This document shows positions 35,345 through 43,820 of a stretch of 51,144 nt of DNA, one piece after another. Both the position numbers and the translations under genes were made by a program. Each line of letters starts with the position of its first letter. The first letter of the stretch is position 1. Under the pieces are notes generated by a model. That model saw only the letters and a list, made by a program, of their open reading frames with translations, searched no databases and was not told the origin of the DNA. Source of the DNA: Alphaproteobacteria bacterium (GTDB lineage Bacteria > Pseudomonadota > Alphaproteobacteria > Rhodobacterales > Rhodobacteraceae); the NCBI GenBank assembly GCA_030429105.1, contig JAUIDE010000017.1, positions 1-51,144 on the forward strand. Direction: 5' to 3'.

Positions 35345-36391
35345 TTGTCTCGACAGCCATCCTGTCGCGATCTCGTTTCGATAGTGATCCCCTGCTTCAA
35401 CGAGCAGGAGGTGATCGAGGAAACCCTCGCGCGCGTGCGCGCCATGTGCGCCACGCAGCCGGAAACGGCCTTCGAGATCATTTGCGTCGACGACGGGTCG
35501 CGCGATGCGACACTTGAACTCCTGCGTGCTGAGCAAGCGGTCGACGAACGGCTGCGGGTGCTGAGCTTCGCACGCAATTTTGGTCATCAGATCGCCGTGA
35601 CGGCCGGCATCGACGCCGCCTCGGGCGATGCGGTCGTGCTGATCGACGCCGACCTGCAGGATCCGCCCGAGGCGATCCTTGCGATGATCGCCAAATGGCG
35701 CGAGGGATATGATGTGGTCTACGGCGTCCGCGGCCGGCGGGAAGGCGAGAGCCGCTTCAAGCTGACCACGGCGCGGGCGTTCTATCGCCTGCTGAACCGC
35801 CTCTCGGAGGTGCCCATCCCGCTCGACACCGGAGATTTCCGCCTCATGAGCAGGCCGGTGGTCGATGCGCTGAAGGCGATGCCCGAGCGTCACAGGTTCG
35901 TCCGCGGCATGGTCGCATGGGTCGGGTTCCGGCAATATGCGCTCACCTACGATCGCGCCGAGCGCTTCGCCGGCGTCTCGAAATATCCGCTGCGCAAGAT
36001 GCTGCGCTTCGCAACGGACGGGATCCTCTCGTTTTCCGCCCGGCCGCTGCAGGTGGCCACGGGCCTCGGCCTGATCGCGGCGGGCCTGTCGCTCCTCGGC
36101 ATCGTCTATGCGCTGGCGATGCGCATCTTCACCTCGAGCTGGGTCGAGGGCTGGACGGCGCTGATGATCGCCGTGCTCTTCATGGGCGGCGTGCAGCTGC
36201 TCTCGCTCGGCGTCATCGGCGAATACATCGCGCGCATCTACGATGAGGCGAAGGGCCGGCCGCTCTATCTTGTGCGCGAACGACTGGGTTTTTCCGAAGG
36301 CGAATCCAAGACGGCCACGGCGCCCGCGCGCTCCACGGCGGTTACGGAACGGAGGGCCGCCCCGGCCGCCGCCGGCGCGCTGCGGGGCTGA
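35345..36391 (+). CDS. GtrB/DPM1-like polyprenyl-phosphate glycosyltransferase (GT2)
   Basis: Encodes 348 residues from a TTG start, with no better start nearby. The GT2 domain shows SIVIPCFNEQEVIEETLAR (about residues 12-30), IICVDDGSRDATL and the metal-binding VVLIDADLQDPPEAI. The C-terminal half has two membrane helices (ATGLGLIAAGLSLLGIVYAL and the helix in WTALMIAVLFMGGVQLLSL) followed by GEYIARIYDEAKGRPLYLV, exactly as in GtrB/ArnC/dolichol-phosphate-mannose synthase-like proteins. It should transfer a sugar from a nucleotide donor to undecaprenyl phosphate on the cytoplasmic face. It is the first gene of a four-gene operon with a flippase-like protein and a large membrane protein. Confidence 0.9.
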   Translation: MSRQPSCRDLVSIVIPCFNEQEVIEETLARVRAMCATQPETAFEIICVDDGSRDATLELLRAEQAVDERLRVLSFARNFGHQIAVTAGIDAASGDAVVLIDADLQDPPEAILAMIAKWREGYDVVYGVRGRREGESRFKLTTARAFYRLLNRLSEVPIPLDTGDFRLMSRPVVDALKAMPERHRFVRGMVAWVGFRQYALTYDRAERFAGVSKYPLRKMLRFATDGILSFSARPLQVATGLGLIAAGLSLLGIVYALAMRIFTSSWVEGWTALMIAVLFMGGVQLLSLGVIGEYIARIYDEAKGRPLYLVRERLGFSEGESKTATAPARSTAVTERRAAPAAAGALRG

Positions 36392-36394
36392 GGG

Positions 36395-37405
36395 ATGAGA
36401 CGCAGCGGGATTATCAAGCTGCTTCTGGGTTTCGGCCTGACGGCATTCTTCGTCTGGCTCATTCTGCGCCAGGTCGACCCCGCAGCCGTCGGCGCCGCTC
36501 TCTCCGACATGCGGCCCGGCTGGGTCGTTGCGGCCGTCACATGCTTCTTTCTGGGTTATGCATGCCGGGTCTGCCGGTGGCGCGCGATGCTGGCCCGGCA
36601 TAATCCGGGTCTCGGCTGGGGCCGCTGCGCGGTTCCGTTCTTCGCCTCGATCGCCGGCAACAACGTCCTGCCGTTCCGGGCCGGGGACGCGCTCCGCGCC
36701 TTCGCCTTCACGCGCTGGCTCGGCGTCGGAACCTCGGCCGTGCTCGCCACGCTCCTGGTGGAGCGGCTGCTCGACCTCCTGACGCTTCTTCTCGCCCTCG
36801 GTCTGGCGCTGACCCTTCTGAATGTGGCCAGCGACGCCGGCGCCCTTGTCGGCGTCGGGGCCGGCGGCCTTCTGGCGATCGCCGGGATCGTCGCGGCCAT
36901 GCTGCTCTTTCCGGTGGTCTTCGAGCCGCCGGCCCGCTTCGCCCTGCGGCTCGTCGCACGGCTCGCGCCCGGGATCGGCGCGAGGCTGGAGGGCGAGATC
37001 GGCAAGATCTTCGCCGCCCTTCAGGACCTTGCCCGCGGAGCCCGGATGGTCCGGCTGGTGCTCTGGTCGATCGCGGCGTGGTCGTTCGAAGGCGCGGTCT
37101 TCTACTGCGCCGCCCTCGCCATCCCCGGAATGACCGAGCCGCTCGCCGGGTGGCTCGCCATGCCCGTAGGCACGCTCGCGACCCTTCTGCCCTCGACGCC
37201 GGGCTATGTGGGCGCCTTCCATTTCTTCGTCATCAAGGCGGCGGAGGCGATGTCCAACCCGGCGGCGACGGCGGCGGCCTTCGCGGTTCTCGCGCATTTG
37301 GTGATGTGGCTGCCGGTGACCGTGGTCGGCGGCGTCTGCTTCGGCGCATGGAGCCTCCGCAGACCGGCGGTGGAGGCCGAAACCACAGCGAAAGTTCAGG
37401 CATGA
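36395..37405 (+). CDS. UPF0104 / lysylphosphatidylglycerol synthase TM-region (flippase-like) membrane protein
   Basis: Encodes 336 residues with about seven or eight membrane helices, including one in the start MRRSGIIKLLLGFGLTAFFV. Characteristic positions are ACRVCRWRAMLARHNPGLGW, FASIAGNNVLPFRAGDALRA, LLVERLLDLLTLLLALGLAL and LPSTPGYVGAFHFF. These identify the AglD/MprF N-terminal-like family of putative lipid flippases. It starts three bases after the GT2 gene and overlaps the next gene as ATGA. Together with the GtrB-like protein it may move the lipid-linked sugar to the periplasmic side (inference from gene context). Confidence 0.87.
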   Translation: MRRSGIIKLLLGFGLTAFFVWLILRQVDPAAVGAALSDMRPGWVVAAVTCFFLGYACRVCRWRAMLARHNPGLGWGRCAVPFFASIAGNNVLPFRAGDALRAFAFTRWLGVGTSAVLATLLVERLLDLLTLLLALGLALTLLNVASDAGALVGVGAGGLLAIAGIVAAMLLFPVVFEPPARFALRLVARLAPGIGARLEGEIGKIFAALQDLARGARMVRLVLWSIAAWSFEGAVFYCAALAIPGMTEPLAGWLAMPVGTLATLLPSTPGYVGAFHFFVIKAAEAMSNPAATAAAFAVLAHLVMWLPVTVVGGVCFGAWSLRRPAVEAETTAKVQA

Positions 37406-38817
37406 CCGACAGCCAGCAGTCCCCTCCCGCATCCTGCGACGTCGCCGTGATCGGAGGCGGGTTCGCCGGCCTGTCGGTCGCCTATGAGCTCGCCCGTGCC
37501 GGCCATCGCGTCACGGTGCTGGAGGCGGACAGCCATGTGGGCGGGCTGGCGGGGGCGTTCGACTCCGCGGGGGAGCGGCTGGACCGGTTCTATCACCACT
37601 GGTTCACCAATGACCTGGCGGTGATGGGGCTGATCGGGGACCTCGGGCTCGGCGACCAGGTTGTGACCAACCCGACCAACACGGGCATGTATTTCAACAA
37701 GAGCTTCTACAAGCTCTCCACGCCGCTGGACCTGCTCAGGTTCACGGCGCTGCCCTTCCTCGACCGGATAAGGCTTGGCGTCCTCACCCTGCGCGCCCGA
37801 AGCGTCAGCAACTGGATGGAGCTTGAGCGGAAGACGGCGGCGCAATGGCTGCGCGATCTCGGAGGCGAGCGGGTCTACAAGGTTGTCTGGGAGCCGCTGC
37901 TGCAAGGCAAGTTCGGCCCATACGCCGAGTCGATCTCGGCGGTCTGGTTCTGGAACAAGCTGAAGCTGCGCGGCGGGTCGCGCGGGAAGGGCGGCGAGGA
38001 GCGGCTTGCCTACTTCAAGGGCTCCTTCGCGCGGCTGGCCGAGGCGACGGCCGAGGCTGTCGTCGCCGCGGGCGGCGAGGTGCGGACCGGCGTGCCTGTC
38101 TCCCGGTTCCGGCGCGGGGATGACGGGCGCTGGCAGGTTGAGGGGCCCTGGGGCCGACTCGACTGCGACCGGATCGTCGCCACGCCGGCGCTCCCGCTGA
38201 TCGCCGACATGATCGGGGAGTGGGCGCCGACGGAGTATCTCGCCGCGCTTCGCCGGATCGACTACCTCGCAAATGTCTGCCTCGTCCTGCAGCTCGACCG
38301 CTCGCTCAGCGAAACCTACTGGCTGAACGTCAACGACCCCTCGTTTCCCTATGTCGGCGTGATCGAGCACACGAATTTCGAGCGTGCGGAGACCTATGGC
38401 GGCGATCACATCGTGTATCTGTCGAAATATCTGCCGCATACCGACCCGCTCTACGCGATGGAGCCCGAGGCCGTGCTGAATTTCTCGATCCCGCATCTGC
38501 AACGGATGTTTCCGGAATTCGACCGGTCCTGGCTGAGGAACTACCATGTCTGGAAGGCGCGCTGGTCGCAGCCGGTGGTGGTCAAGGAGTATTCGAAACT
38601 GATCCCAGGCGAGGACGGGCCGGCGCCGGGGCTGCATCTCTGCTCGATGGCGCAAATCTATCCGGAGGATCGGGGGACGAACTACGCCATCCGCGAAGGC
38701 CGTCGCCTGGGTCGGCGGCTGGCCGACGAGCTCCGGGGCCGGTCGCCGGAAAAGCGTGTGGCGGGGGGCGGGGACGTTTCGAAGCGCCTGTCCGGGGCGC
38801 CTGCGCCTCTTACATGA
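37402..38817 (+). CDS. NAD(P)/FAD-dependent oxidoreductase (amine-oxidase/protoporphyrinogen-oxidase-like)
   Basis: Encodes 471 residues. The N-terminus has the dinucleotide motif CDVAVIGGGFAGLSVAYELA followed by RVTVLEADSHVGGLAGAFD, typical of the flavin amine oxidase / HemY / UDP-galactopyranose-mutase-like superfamily. LDRFYHHWFTNDLAVM, YKVVWEPLLQGKFGPYAESI and the closing LCSMAQIYPEDRGTNYAIRE (FAD-binding) fit a branch often found in cell-surface glycan clusters. It overlaps its upstream and downstream neighbours by ATGA. It probably acts on a sugar or lipid-linked sugar of the same pathway; protoporphyrinogen oxidase activity is unlikely in this setting. Confidence 0.83.
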   Translation: MTDSQQSPPASCDVAVIGGGFAGLSVAYELARAGHRVTVLEADSHVGGLAGAFDSAGERLDRFYHHWFTNDLAVMGLIGDLGLGDQVVTNPTNTGMYFNKSFYKLSTPLDLLRFTALPFLDRIRLGVLTLRARSVSNWMELERKTAAQWLRDLGGERVYKVVWEPLLQGKFGPYAESISAVWFWNKLKLRGGSRGKGGEERLAYFKGSFARLAEATAEAVVAAGGEVRTGVPVSRFRRGDDGRWQVEGPWGRLDCDRIVATPALPLIADMIGEWAPTEYLAALRRIDYLANVCLVLQLDRSLSETYWLNVNDPSFPYVGVIEHTNFERAETYGGDHIVYLSKYLPHTDPLYAMEPEAVLNFSIPHLQRMFPEFDRSWLRNYHVWKARWSQPVVVKEYSKLIPGEDGPAPGLHLCSMAQIYPEDRGTNYAIREGRRLGRRLADELRGRSPEKRVAGGGDVSKRLSGAPAPLT

Positions 38818-40760
38818 CCCCAGGGGTCAACCATGATCGGACCGGGGCTCTCCCGGCGGCGCAGGGTCTCGCGCTCTGCGTCTGTGGCTTCGCGGTCAGT
38901 CTCTATGCCGCCGCGGCGGCGGCATTCAATGTCGTGAGTCTGACGGGCGGAGGCCTCGCTTCGCTGTCGCTGCTCACCACCGGGCTCTGGGCACTCTTCT
39001 CCGCGATGGTCGTCGCCCTCGCATGGCGCGCGCTCCGGCCTGGCGCGCTCCACGGCGGGGCTGGCGAGGCGGCGGCCCCCGTTTCGGAGACCCCTTGGCG
39101 AGCCGCGCTCGGCCTCGGCCTGCTGATGGTCTTCGCCGCGGCATGGTCGGCGCTTTCGCTCAAGCCGGACCTCGACGACAGCTACTATGTGCCGAACGTC
39201 ACCTTCGCCGCCGCCTTCCCCGATGCGCCGATCACCGACGAAGTGCGCGGCGTCGACGCCTTTCCGCTGGAGCCGTTCCGATCCAGCCACTGGGCGATCT
39301 CCGTCGCATACGATTACCTCTCCGGAAGCCTCGGGAGGCTGACCGGCCTGCATCCGCTCGACGTGAGGTATTTCTGGCTGCCCGGCCTCGCCGGGGCCAT
39401 GCTCGCCGCGGGCGTCTTTCTGCTGATGCTCCGTATCGCGAAGACCGAGGGCGAAGCGCTTCTCGGCGCGGTCGCGGTCGTGGCCCTCTACCTGATCTGG
39501 CGCGATGCGGCCCGCGATCCCGGCAATTTCGCCTTGCCTCGCCTGTTCCAGGGGAAGGCGGTGATCATGACCGCCCTCGCCCCGGTCTTCGCCGCATGGC
39601 TCTGGGGCTTTCTGCGCCGCCCCACGGCGATCGCGGCCACGGGGCTTGCGGGGCTGGCGCTCGGGGCCGGAGGGATCACGGCCAGCGCCGTGATCCTCTA
39701 CGGAGCCATCGGCGTCGGCGTCTTCGCCGCCGTGCTGGCCGAACGCCCGAAGGCCGCAGCGGCGACGCTGCGCAACGCCCTGATCGCAGCGCTCTGCTGC
39801 GCGCCGCTGGCGCTTCCGGTCTGGGACGTGCTGACGGATCCGCTGCCCCTCGGCGCCGACAGCCCCGCGAACGAAGACTGGCCTGTCACCGTCCTCGGCC
39901 ACGCTGGGCTTCTTGGTAAGTCCACGTGGCTGGCGCTCGTCGTGTCGCTCGGGATCGTCGCCGTGCTGGCTCGCGGAGCGGCGCGTCGTGCGGTGCTGGC
40001 CTGGGCGGCGACGGTCATGGTTCTGTTTGTCAACCCGTTGAGCGGGCAGGCGCTTATCGACACGATCGTCGGACCGAACGCGTATTGGCGGCTCTTCTAT
40101 GCGCTTCCCTGGGTTCCGCTGATCGGGCTCTCCGCAATCGCGGTCTGGGCCCGGATGCCGGCGGCCCTCGCAACACGTCGTGGACTGGTCCTTCCTGCGG
40201 CATTGGCGCTGGCGGCGACAGGAAGCGTCGCGCTCGACCTGTCCCGGGGCGAGACGTCCTTCGTCTGGCCGCCTGTCTGGAAGCTCGACCGCGCGGCGCG
40301 GTCGGAGGCGGAGGCCGTGATCGCAGCCAGCCCCGAGGGCCCTATGCTGGCCCCGCTGATCCTTTCCCGCCATATCCCGATCCTCGACCCCAGTCGCCCG
40401 CAACTGCGTATGCGCACCGACGGTCTGCGCGTCTGGGCGCTGCACGCCGGCCTGCCAGATATGGCGGACCGGCGAATTCTCGCCGTCACCGCCCTTGGCG
40501 GCGGAGCCACGCCGGGGCAAGAAGACGAGGCGGGCTCCTATCTGGGCGATGCAAGCCGCGCCGGAGCAGAAGCGCAACTCGCTGCACTCGAGAGCGTTCT
40601 CGCCGAATCCGCGCCGGCGAGCGTGGTCCTCCGCCGCGACGCCGCCCTCTCCACGCCCGTCGCGGCGAGGCTGGAAGCCGCGGGATACAGCCTCGGCGGG
40701 GAGACGGCCGCGTATGACATCTGGATGCGAGAAAGCGCGCGACCTGCATCGGGCCGGTGA
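38814..40760 (+). CDS. Large integral membrane protein, possible GT-C-like glycosyltransferase (DUF6077-like)
   Basis: Encodes 648 residues starting MTPGVNHDRTGALPAAQGLA at an ATGA overlap. About ten or more membrane helices fill the first 480 residues, and a soluble domain of roughly 170 residues follows. An acidic LKPDLDDSYYVPNV loop after the third helix recalls the catalytic acidic loop of GT-C enzymes that use polyprenyl-phosphate sugars. LPRLFQGKAVIMTAL and NPLSGQALIDTIVGPNAYWR are further fixed-looking motifs. I tentatively link it to the DUF6077 family from memory. As last gene after GtrB- and flippase-like genes it is a candidate for the periplasmic sugar transferase (inference). Confidence 0.72.
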   Translation: MTPGVNHDRTGALPAAQGLALCVCGFAVSLYAAAAAAFNVVSLTGGGLASLSLLTTGLWALFSAMVVALAWRALRPGALHGGAGEAAAPVSETPWRAALGLGLLMVFAAAWSALSLKPDLDDSYYVPNVTFAAAFPDAPITDEVRGVDAFPLEPFRSSHWAISVAYDYLSGSLGRLTGLHPLDVRYFWLPGLAGAMLAAGVFLLMLRIAKTEGEALLGAVAVVALYLIWRDAARDPGNFALPRLFQGKAVIMTALAPVFAAWLWGFLRRPTAIAATGLAGLALGAGGITASAVILYGAIGVGVFAAVLAERPKAAAATLRNALIAALCCAPLALPVWDVLTDPLPLGADSPANEDWPVTVLGHAGLLGKSTWLALVVSLGIVAVLARGAARRAVLAWAATVMVLFVNPLSGQALIDTIVGPNAYWRLFYALPWVPLIGLSAIAVWARMPAALATRRGLVLPAALALAATGSVALDLSRGETSFVWPPVWKLDRAARSEAEAVIAASPEGPMLAPLILSRHIPILDPSRPQLRMRTDGLRVWALHAGLPDMADRRILAVTALGGGATPGQEDEAGSYLGDASRAGAEAQLAALESVLAESAPASVVLRRDAALSTPVAARLEAAGYSLGGETAAYDIWMRESARPASGR

Positions 40761-40823
40761 GCGGCCTATCTGGCCCTTCTCGTCACAGGCGATCCCCGCA
40801 AGACGGGTTCGGCGCGTCGAGCC

Positions 40824-42038
40824 CTATTCCGCTGCACGGGCGAGGCGCCGTCGATCCAGCCTCGCGATGACGGCCCTTCCGAGGTCGATCCCGGGCTGCT
40901 CAATGTAGCGCATCGTGAGGCCGGCGATCACATAGGTCGCGAGGAACATGACGACGAAAATCGCCAGCGGGGCGAGGTTGGGATCGAGCCCTACGCCGAG
41001 CCGCACATAGAGTTCCCGAAGGACATGCAGCACCGCGAAGTGGCAGATGTAGATCGAGTAGGAGCGCCTTCCCGCCTCGACGACGAACGCGGCGAAACGG
41101 TTGCCCGCCGCCAGCGGCTTGCGGTTCAGCCGCTGGAATCCGAGGAGCAGAAAGATCGCGAAGCCGCAGCTGACGAGGAACGGATAGATCGCCCCGTCCA
41201 CCCCGGTGTCGTAAACGCGGTCGTTCTGGATGAGGTTTCCTGCAAGGATCAGCGCGACGGCTGCGACGGGGGCCAGGCGCGGCAGGGCGCGCTTGCGTGC
41301 GAAGTAGACGCAGATTCCCAGAATGAAGATCGGCATCTGATTGAAGATGCTCGCATAGAACACGTTGAACTCGTCGTTGTCGAAGTTCGTTCCCGCAACG
41401 GAATTGATGGTGTGATAAAGGGCCAATTGACCGGTGGCGGTTGCGGCGACGAGCAACAGCGCGGCGATGAGGATCATGCCCGGCTTCATTTTCGTAACGA
41501 GCGCGAAAATGAACGGGAAAACGACGTAGAAGGCCATCTCCGTCGCGATGCTCCACCCGCCCGGCACCACGTAGTTGTAGTGCTGAGGCGAGAAGCCGTG
41601 CAGGAACAGGAAGTTGAGCAGGAACGCCGCCGGAGAGTAGTCGCCGATGATCTCGACGCCGAGGAACTGCTCCAGGCCGGTTCGCCATACGAAATAGAAT
41701 ATGATCGCAGCATAATAGAGCGGGGCGATGCGGAAGAAGCGCCGCAGGTAGAACTTAGTCAGGTCCACCTCGCCGCGCGAGGCCATCGAATGGCAGAGCG
41801 TGAAGGCGGAGGCCAGGAAAAACAGCTGGACGCCCAGATGCCCGAAACCGAAGATCGCGGCGACGAACGGGTCGAGGCCGGGGACGATGTGGTGCGCATG
41901 GACCCAGACCACGAGCGCGACCGCGATCGCCCGGGTGACGTCGATCGCCTCGAACTTCTCCACGGCTTCCGCTTCCTCGCCCGGTCGTCCATGCGCGGCG
42001 GGCGTGAATATGGTTTCCGGCGTGAGGCGCATCGACAT
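40824..42038 (-). CDS. OafA/OatA-type membrane acyltransferase (acyltransferase 3 family)
   Basis: Encodes 404 residues with about ten membrane helices. FEAIDVTRAIAVALVVWVHA carries the conserved catalytic His of the first helix, and FGHLGVQLFFLASAF and KFYLRRFFRIAPLYY are family landmarks (R-x-x-R-I-x-P). It transfers acetyl or other acyl groups to extracytoplasmic glycans. The frame is open to 42134; the ATG at 42038 (MSMRLTPETIFTP) is preferred with GGAAAG upstream, while the extra residues would run into the rpsI terminator. It is convergent with the sugar-transfer operon, ending 63 bases from it, so it could O-acylate that glycan (inference). Confidence 0.86.
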   Translation of the reverse strand: MSMRLTPETIFTPAAHGRPGEEAEAVEKFEAIDVTRAIAVALVVWVHAHHIVPGLDPFVAAIFGFGHLGVQLFFLASAFTLCHSMASRGEVDLTKFYLRRFFRIAPLYYAAIIFYFVWRTGLEQFLGVEIIGDYSPAAFLLNFLFLHGFSPQHYNYVVPGGWSIATEMAFYVVFPFIFALVTKMKPGMILIAALLLVAATATGQLALYHTINSVAGTNFDNDEFNVFYASIFNQMPIFILGICVYFARKRALPRLAPVAAVALILAGNLIQNDRVYDTGVDGAIYPFLVSCGFAIFLLLGFQRLNRKPLAAGNRFAAFVVEAGRRSYSIYICHFAVLHVLRELYVRLGVGLDPNLAPLAIFVVMFLATYVIAGLTMRYIEQPGIDLGRAVIARLDRRRLARAAE

Positions 42039-42117
42039 TCCGACCGTCTTTCCAGAGTGACCCGAGGCAGTCCGACCGGCGCGCACCATGGGCCGGCGCG
42101 TCGCGGCTGCGCAACAG

Positions 42118-42143
42118 AAAAAGGGCCCGCGCATGGCGGGCCC
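42118..42143 (-). terminator. Rho-independent terminator of the rplM-rpsI operon
   Basis: On the minus strand an 8-bp GC stem (42136-42143 with 42123-42130, GGGCCCGC facing GCGGGCCC, loop 42131-42135) is followed directly by TTTTT (42122-42118). It lies 34 bases beyond the rpsI stop and is the most canonical terminator in the window. Confidence 0.9.
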
Positions 42144-42176
42144 CCGAAAGCTGAACCGGGCTGTCGCCCTTTCGCC

Positions 42177-42662
42177 TCAGCGCTTGGAGAACTGGAAGCT
42201 CCGGCGCGCCTTCCGGCGGCCATACTTCTTGCGCTCGACCACGCGGCTGTCCCGCGTCAGGAAGCCGGCGGCCTTCAGCGCCGGGCGGAGCGACGGGTCA
42301 TAGAGCGAGAGCGCCTTGGAGACGCCGTGCTTCACCGCGCCGGCCTGGCCGGAAAGTCCGCCGCCCTTCACCGTGGCCGTGACGTCGAACTGACCGTCCA
42401 CATTCGCGACGGAGAAGGCCTGCTTCAGCACCATCTGGAGCACCGGCCGGGCGAAGTAGACGGACATCTCGCGCCCGTTCACCGTCACCTTGCCCGATCC
42501 GGGGCGTACCCAGACGCGGGCGACCGCATCCTTCCGCTTTCCGGTGGCGTAGGAACGGCCGAGCGCATCCCGCTTCGGCTCCCGCTTCGGGGCCTCGGCC
42601 GGCGCGCCGGCTTCGGAGACTGCGCCCTTCAGCGCGTCGAGCGACCTGATTTCTTCGGCCAT
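42177..42662 (-). CDS. rpsI: 30S ribosomal protein S9
   Basis: Encodes 161 residues. The S9 body runs from [20 protein letters not shown] through [20 protein letters not shown] and [20 protein letters not shown] to the basic tail [19 protein letters not shown], whose C-terminal Lys-Arg reaches the ribosomal P site. The first 30 or so residues ([20 protein letters not shown]) are an extension seen in alphaproteobacteria. Two ATGs are possible: 42668, which overlaps the rplM stop as ATGA, and 42662, which has GGAG nine bases upstream and gives the usual MAEEI start; the latter is chosen. Confidence 0.97.
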   Translation of the reverse strand: MAEEIRSLDALKGAVSEAGAPAEAPKREPKRDALGRSYATGKRKDAVARVWVRPGSGKVTVNGREMSVYFARPVLQMVLKQAFSVANVDGQFDVTATVKGGGLSGQAGAVKHGVSKALSLYDPSLRPALKAAGFLTRDSRVVERKKYGRRKARRSFQFSKR

Positions 42663-42664
42663 GT

Positions 42665-43129
42665 TCATGCGCTCCGCGTGTTCTTCGGGTTCATCGAGCG
42701 GACGTCCAGCACCTCGGGCGACTGCGCCTCGTGCGGATGCGTCCCGCCGGCGTAGATCCGGAGGTTGGAGAGCTGGCGCCGCGTGAGCGGGCCGCCCGGC
42801 ATCATTCGCTGCACAGCCTTCTCCAGCACCCGCTCGGGATGCGCGCCGGCGAGGATCTGCCCCGCGGTGCGGGACTTGATGCCGCCCGGATGGCCGGTAT
42901 GCCAGTAATAGGTCTTGTCCGCGCGCTTGTTGCCCGTCATCTGCACCTTTTCGGCGTTGATGACGATGATGTTGTCGCCCATGTCCATGTGCGGCGTGAA
43001 CGTGGCCTTGTGCTTGCCGCGCAAGCGCATGGCGATGATCGAGGCGAGGCGGCCGAGAACGATTCCGGTGGCGTCCACCACCACCCATTTCTTCTCGATA
43101 TCCGCCGGCCGCGCGCTGTAGGTCTTCAT
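42665..43129 (-). CDS. rplM: 50S ribosomal protein L13
   Basis: Encodes 154 residues, the normal length in alphaproteobacteria. [40 protein letters not shown] and the conserved [16 protein letters not shown] and [19 protein letters not shown] are typical of L13. AGGAG lies eight bases upstream of the ATG. It forms a two-gene operon with rpsI, and the stop overlaps the first possible rpsI start. A promoter candidate lies 56-83 bases upstream. Confidence 0.98.
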   Translation of the reverse strand: MKTYSARPADIEKKWVVVDATGIVLGRLASIIAMRLRGKHKATFTPHMDMGDNIIVINAEKVQMTGNKRADKTYYWHTGHPGGIKSRTAGQILAGAHPERVLEKAVQRMMPGGPLTRRQLSNLRIYAGGTHPHEAQSPEVLDVRSMNPKNTRSA

Positions 43130-43184
43130 CTCGGACTCCTGCGCCGTTGGCGTGGCCGCAGGACCTCCCCGCGGCGGATGCGGC

Positions 43185-43212
43185 CTTCTACCGGCTTTCG
43201 CGTGGAAGTCAA
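43185..43212 (-). promoter_or_regulatory. Candidate sigma-70 promoter of rplM-rpsI
   Basis: Reading the minus strand, TTGACT (43212-43207) is separated by 16 bases from TAGAAG (43190-43185), matching the -35 box at five of six and the -10 box at four of six positions. A perfect 12-base palindrome, AACTGGCCAGTT (43211-43222), abuts the -35 box and could be a regulator site. A leader of about 50 bases would follow. Confidence 0.5.
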
Positions 43213-43277
43213 CTGGCCAGTTCGCGGTTTAGTCCTTGAGTTTCAGCGCCTTAGAAAAGAGGTTTTCAGATACCCCA

Positions 43278-43706
43278 CTATCTCGCCGGCGGAATCGCAT
43301 AGGTGAGCGTCGCATGGGCGACGGGCCGCGTTCCGCCCTCCGACCAGATGGTCGCGTCGCCCGTCGCAAGGAGCTTCCCGAGCTTGAGGATCCGCGCCTC
43401 GCAGATCAGCGCGGCGGGCTCCGGCTTGTTGAGGAAATTGATCGTCGCGTTCGTCGTCACGGTCAGCGCCTCCCGCCCGATCATCGCCATGAGCACGACG
43501 TAGAAGCCGCAATCCGCCGTCTCGAACATTGCGGGGCCGGAGACGGTGCCGCCGGGCCGGATGTCCGCCGGCCCCGTCTCCCGTCTGAGCAGCGCGCGCA
43601 TCGGTTCGAGCTCCAGCACCGAGAAGCGGCCGCGTACGGCGGGGAAGACCTCTTCCAGATAGGCGAACACCTCGTCGGCGTTCAGTTTCAGCTCCGGCGC
43701 GCCCAT
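43278..43706 (-). CDS. PaaI-type hotdog-fold thioesterase
   Basis: Encodes 142 residues. The start at 43706 (MGAPELKLNADEVFAYLEEV) has GGGGGAA upstream; the frame is open to 43730. PGGTVSGPAMFETADCGFYV, with the catalytic-helix Asp, then TVTTNATINFLNKPEPAALI and LGKLLATGDATIW, are the hotdog-fold signatures of PaaI/YiiD-like acyl-CoA thioesterases. It lies upstream of rplM on the same strand with a 148-base gap, an arrangement I recall from other Rhodobacterales. The acyl-CoA substrate is unknown. Confidence 0.85.
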   Translation of the reverse strand: MGAPELKLNADEVFAYLEEVFPAVRGRFSVLELEPMRALLRRETGPADIRPGGTVSGPAMFETADCGFYVVLMAMIGREALTVTTNATINFLNKPEPAALICEARILKLGKLLATGDATIWSEGGTRPVAHATLTYAIPPAR

Positions 43707-43820
43707 GCGTTCCCCCTGCCTGCTCCGCACCCTCTATAGCGGGCGAAGCCGCAGGCGCCAGCCTTGCGCCCGCCGCCTGCGCGCCGCACTCTCGCGGCGA
43801 AAGCGAAGGGGAGAGACGGC

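Noticed and set aside
35252-37432. A 726-codon minus-strand frame opposite the glycosyltransferase and flippase-like genes
   Set aside because: Composition is rich in R, H, E and Q with no domain, while the plus strand carries two clear protein families with overlapping starts and stops.
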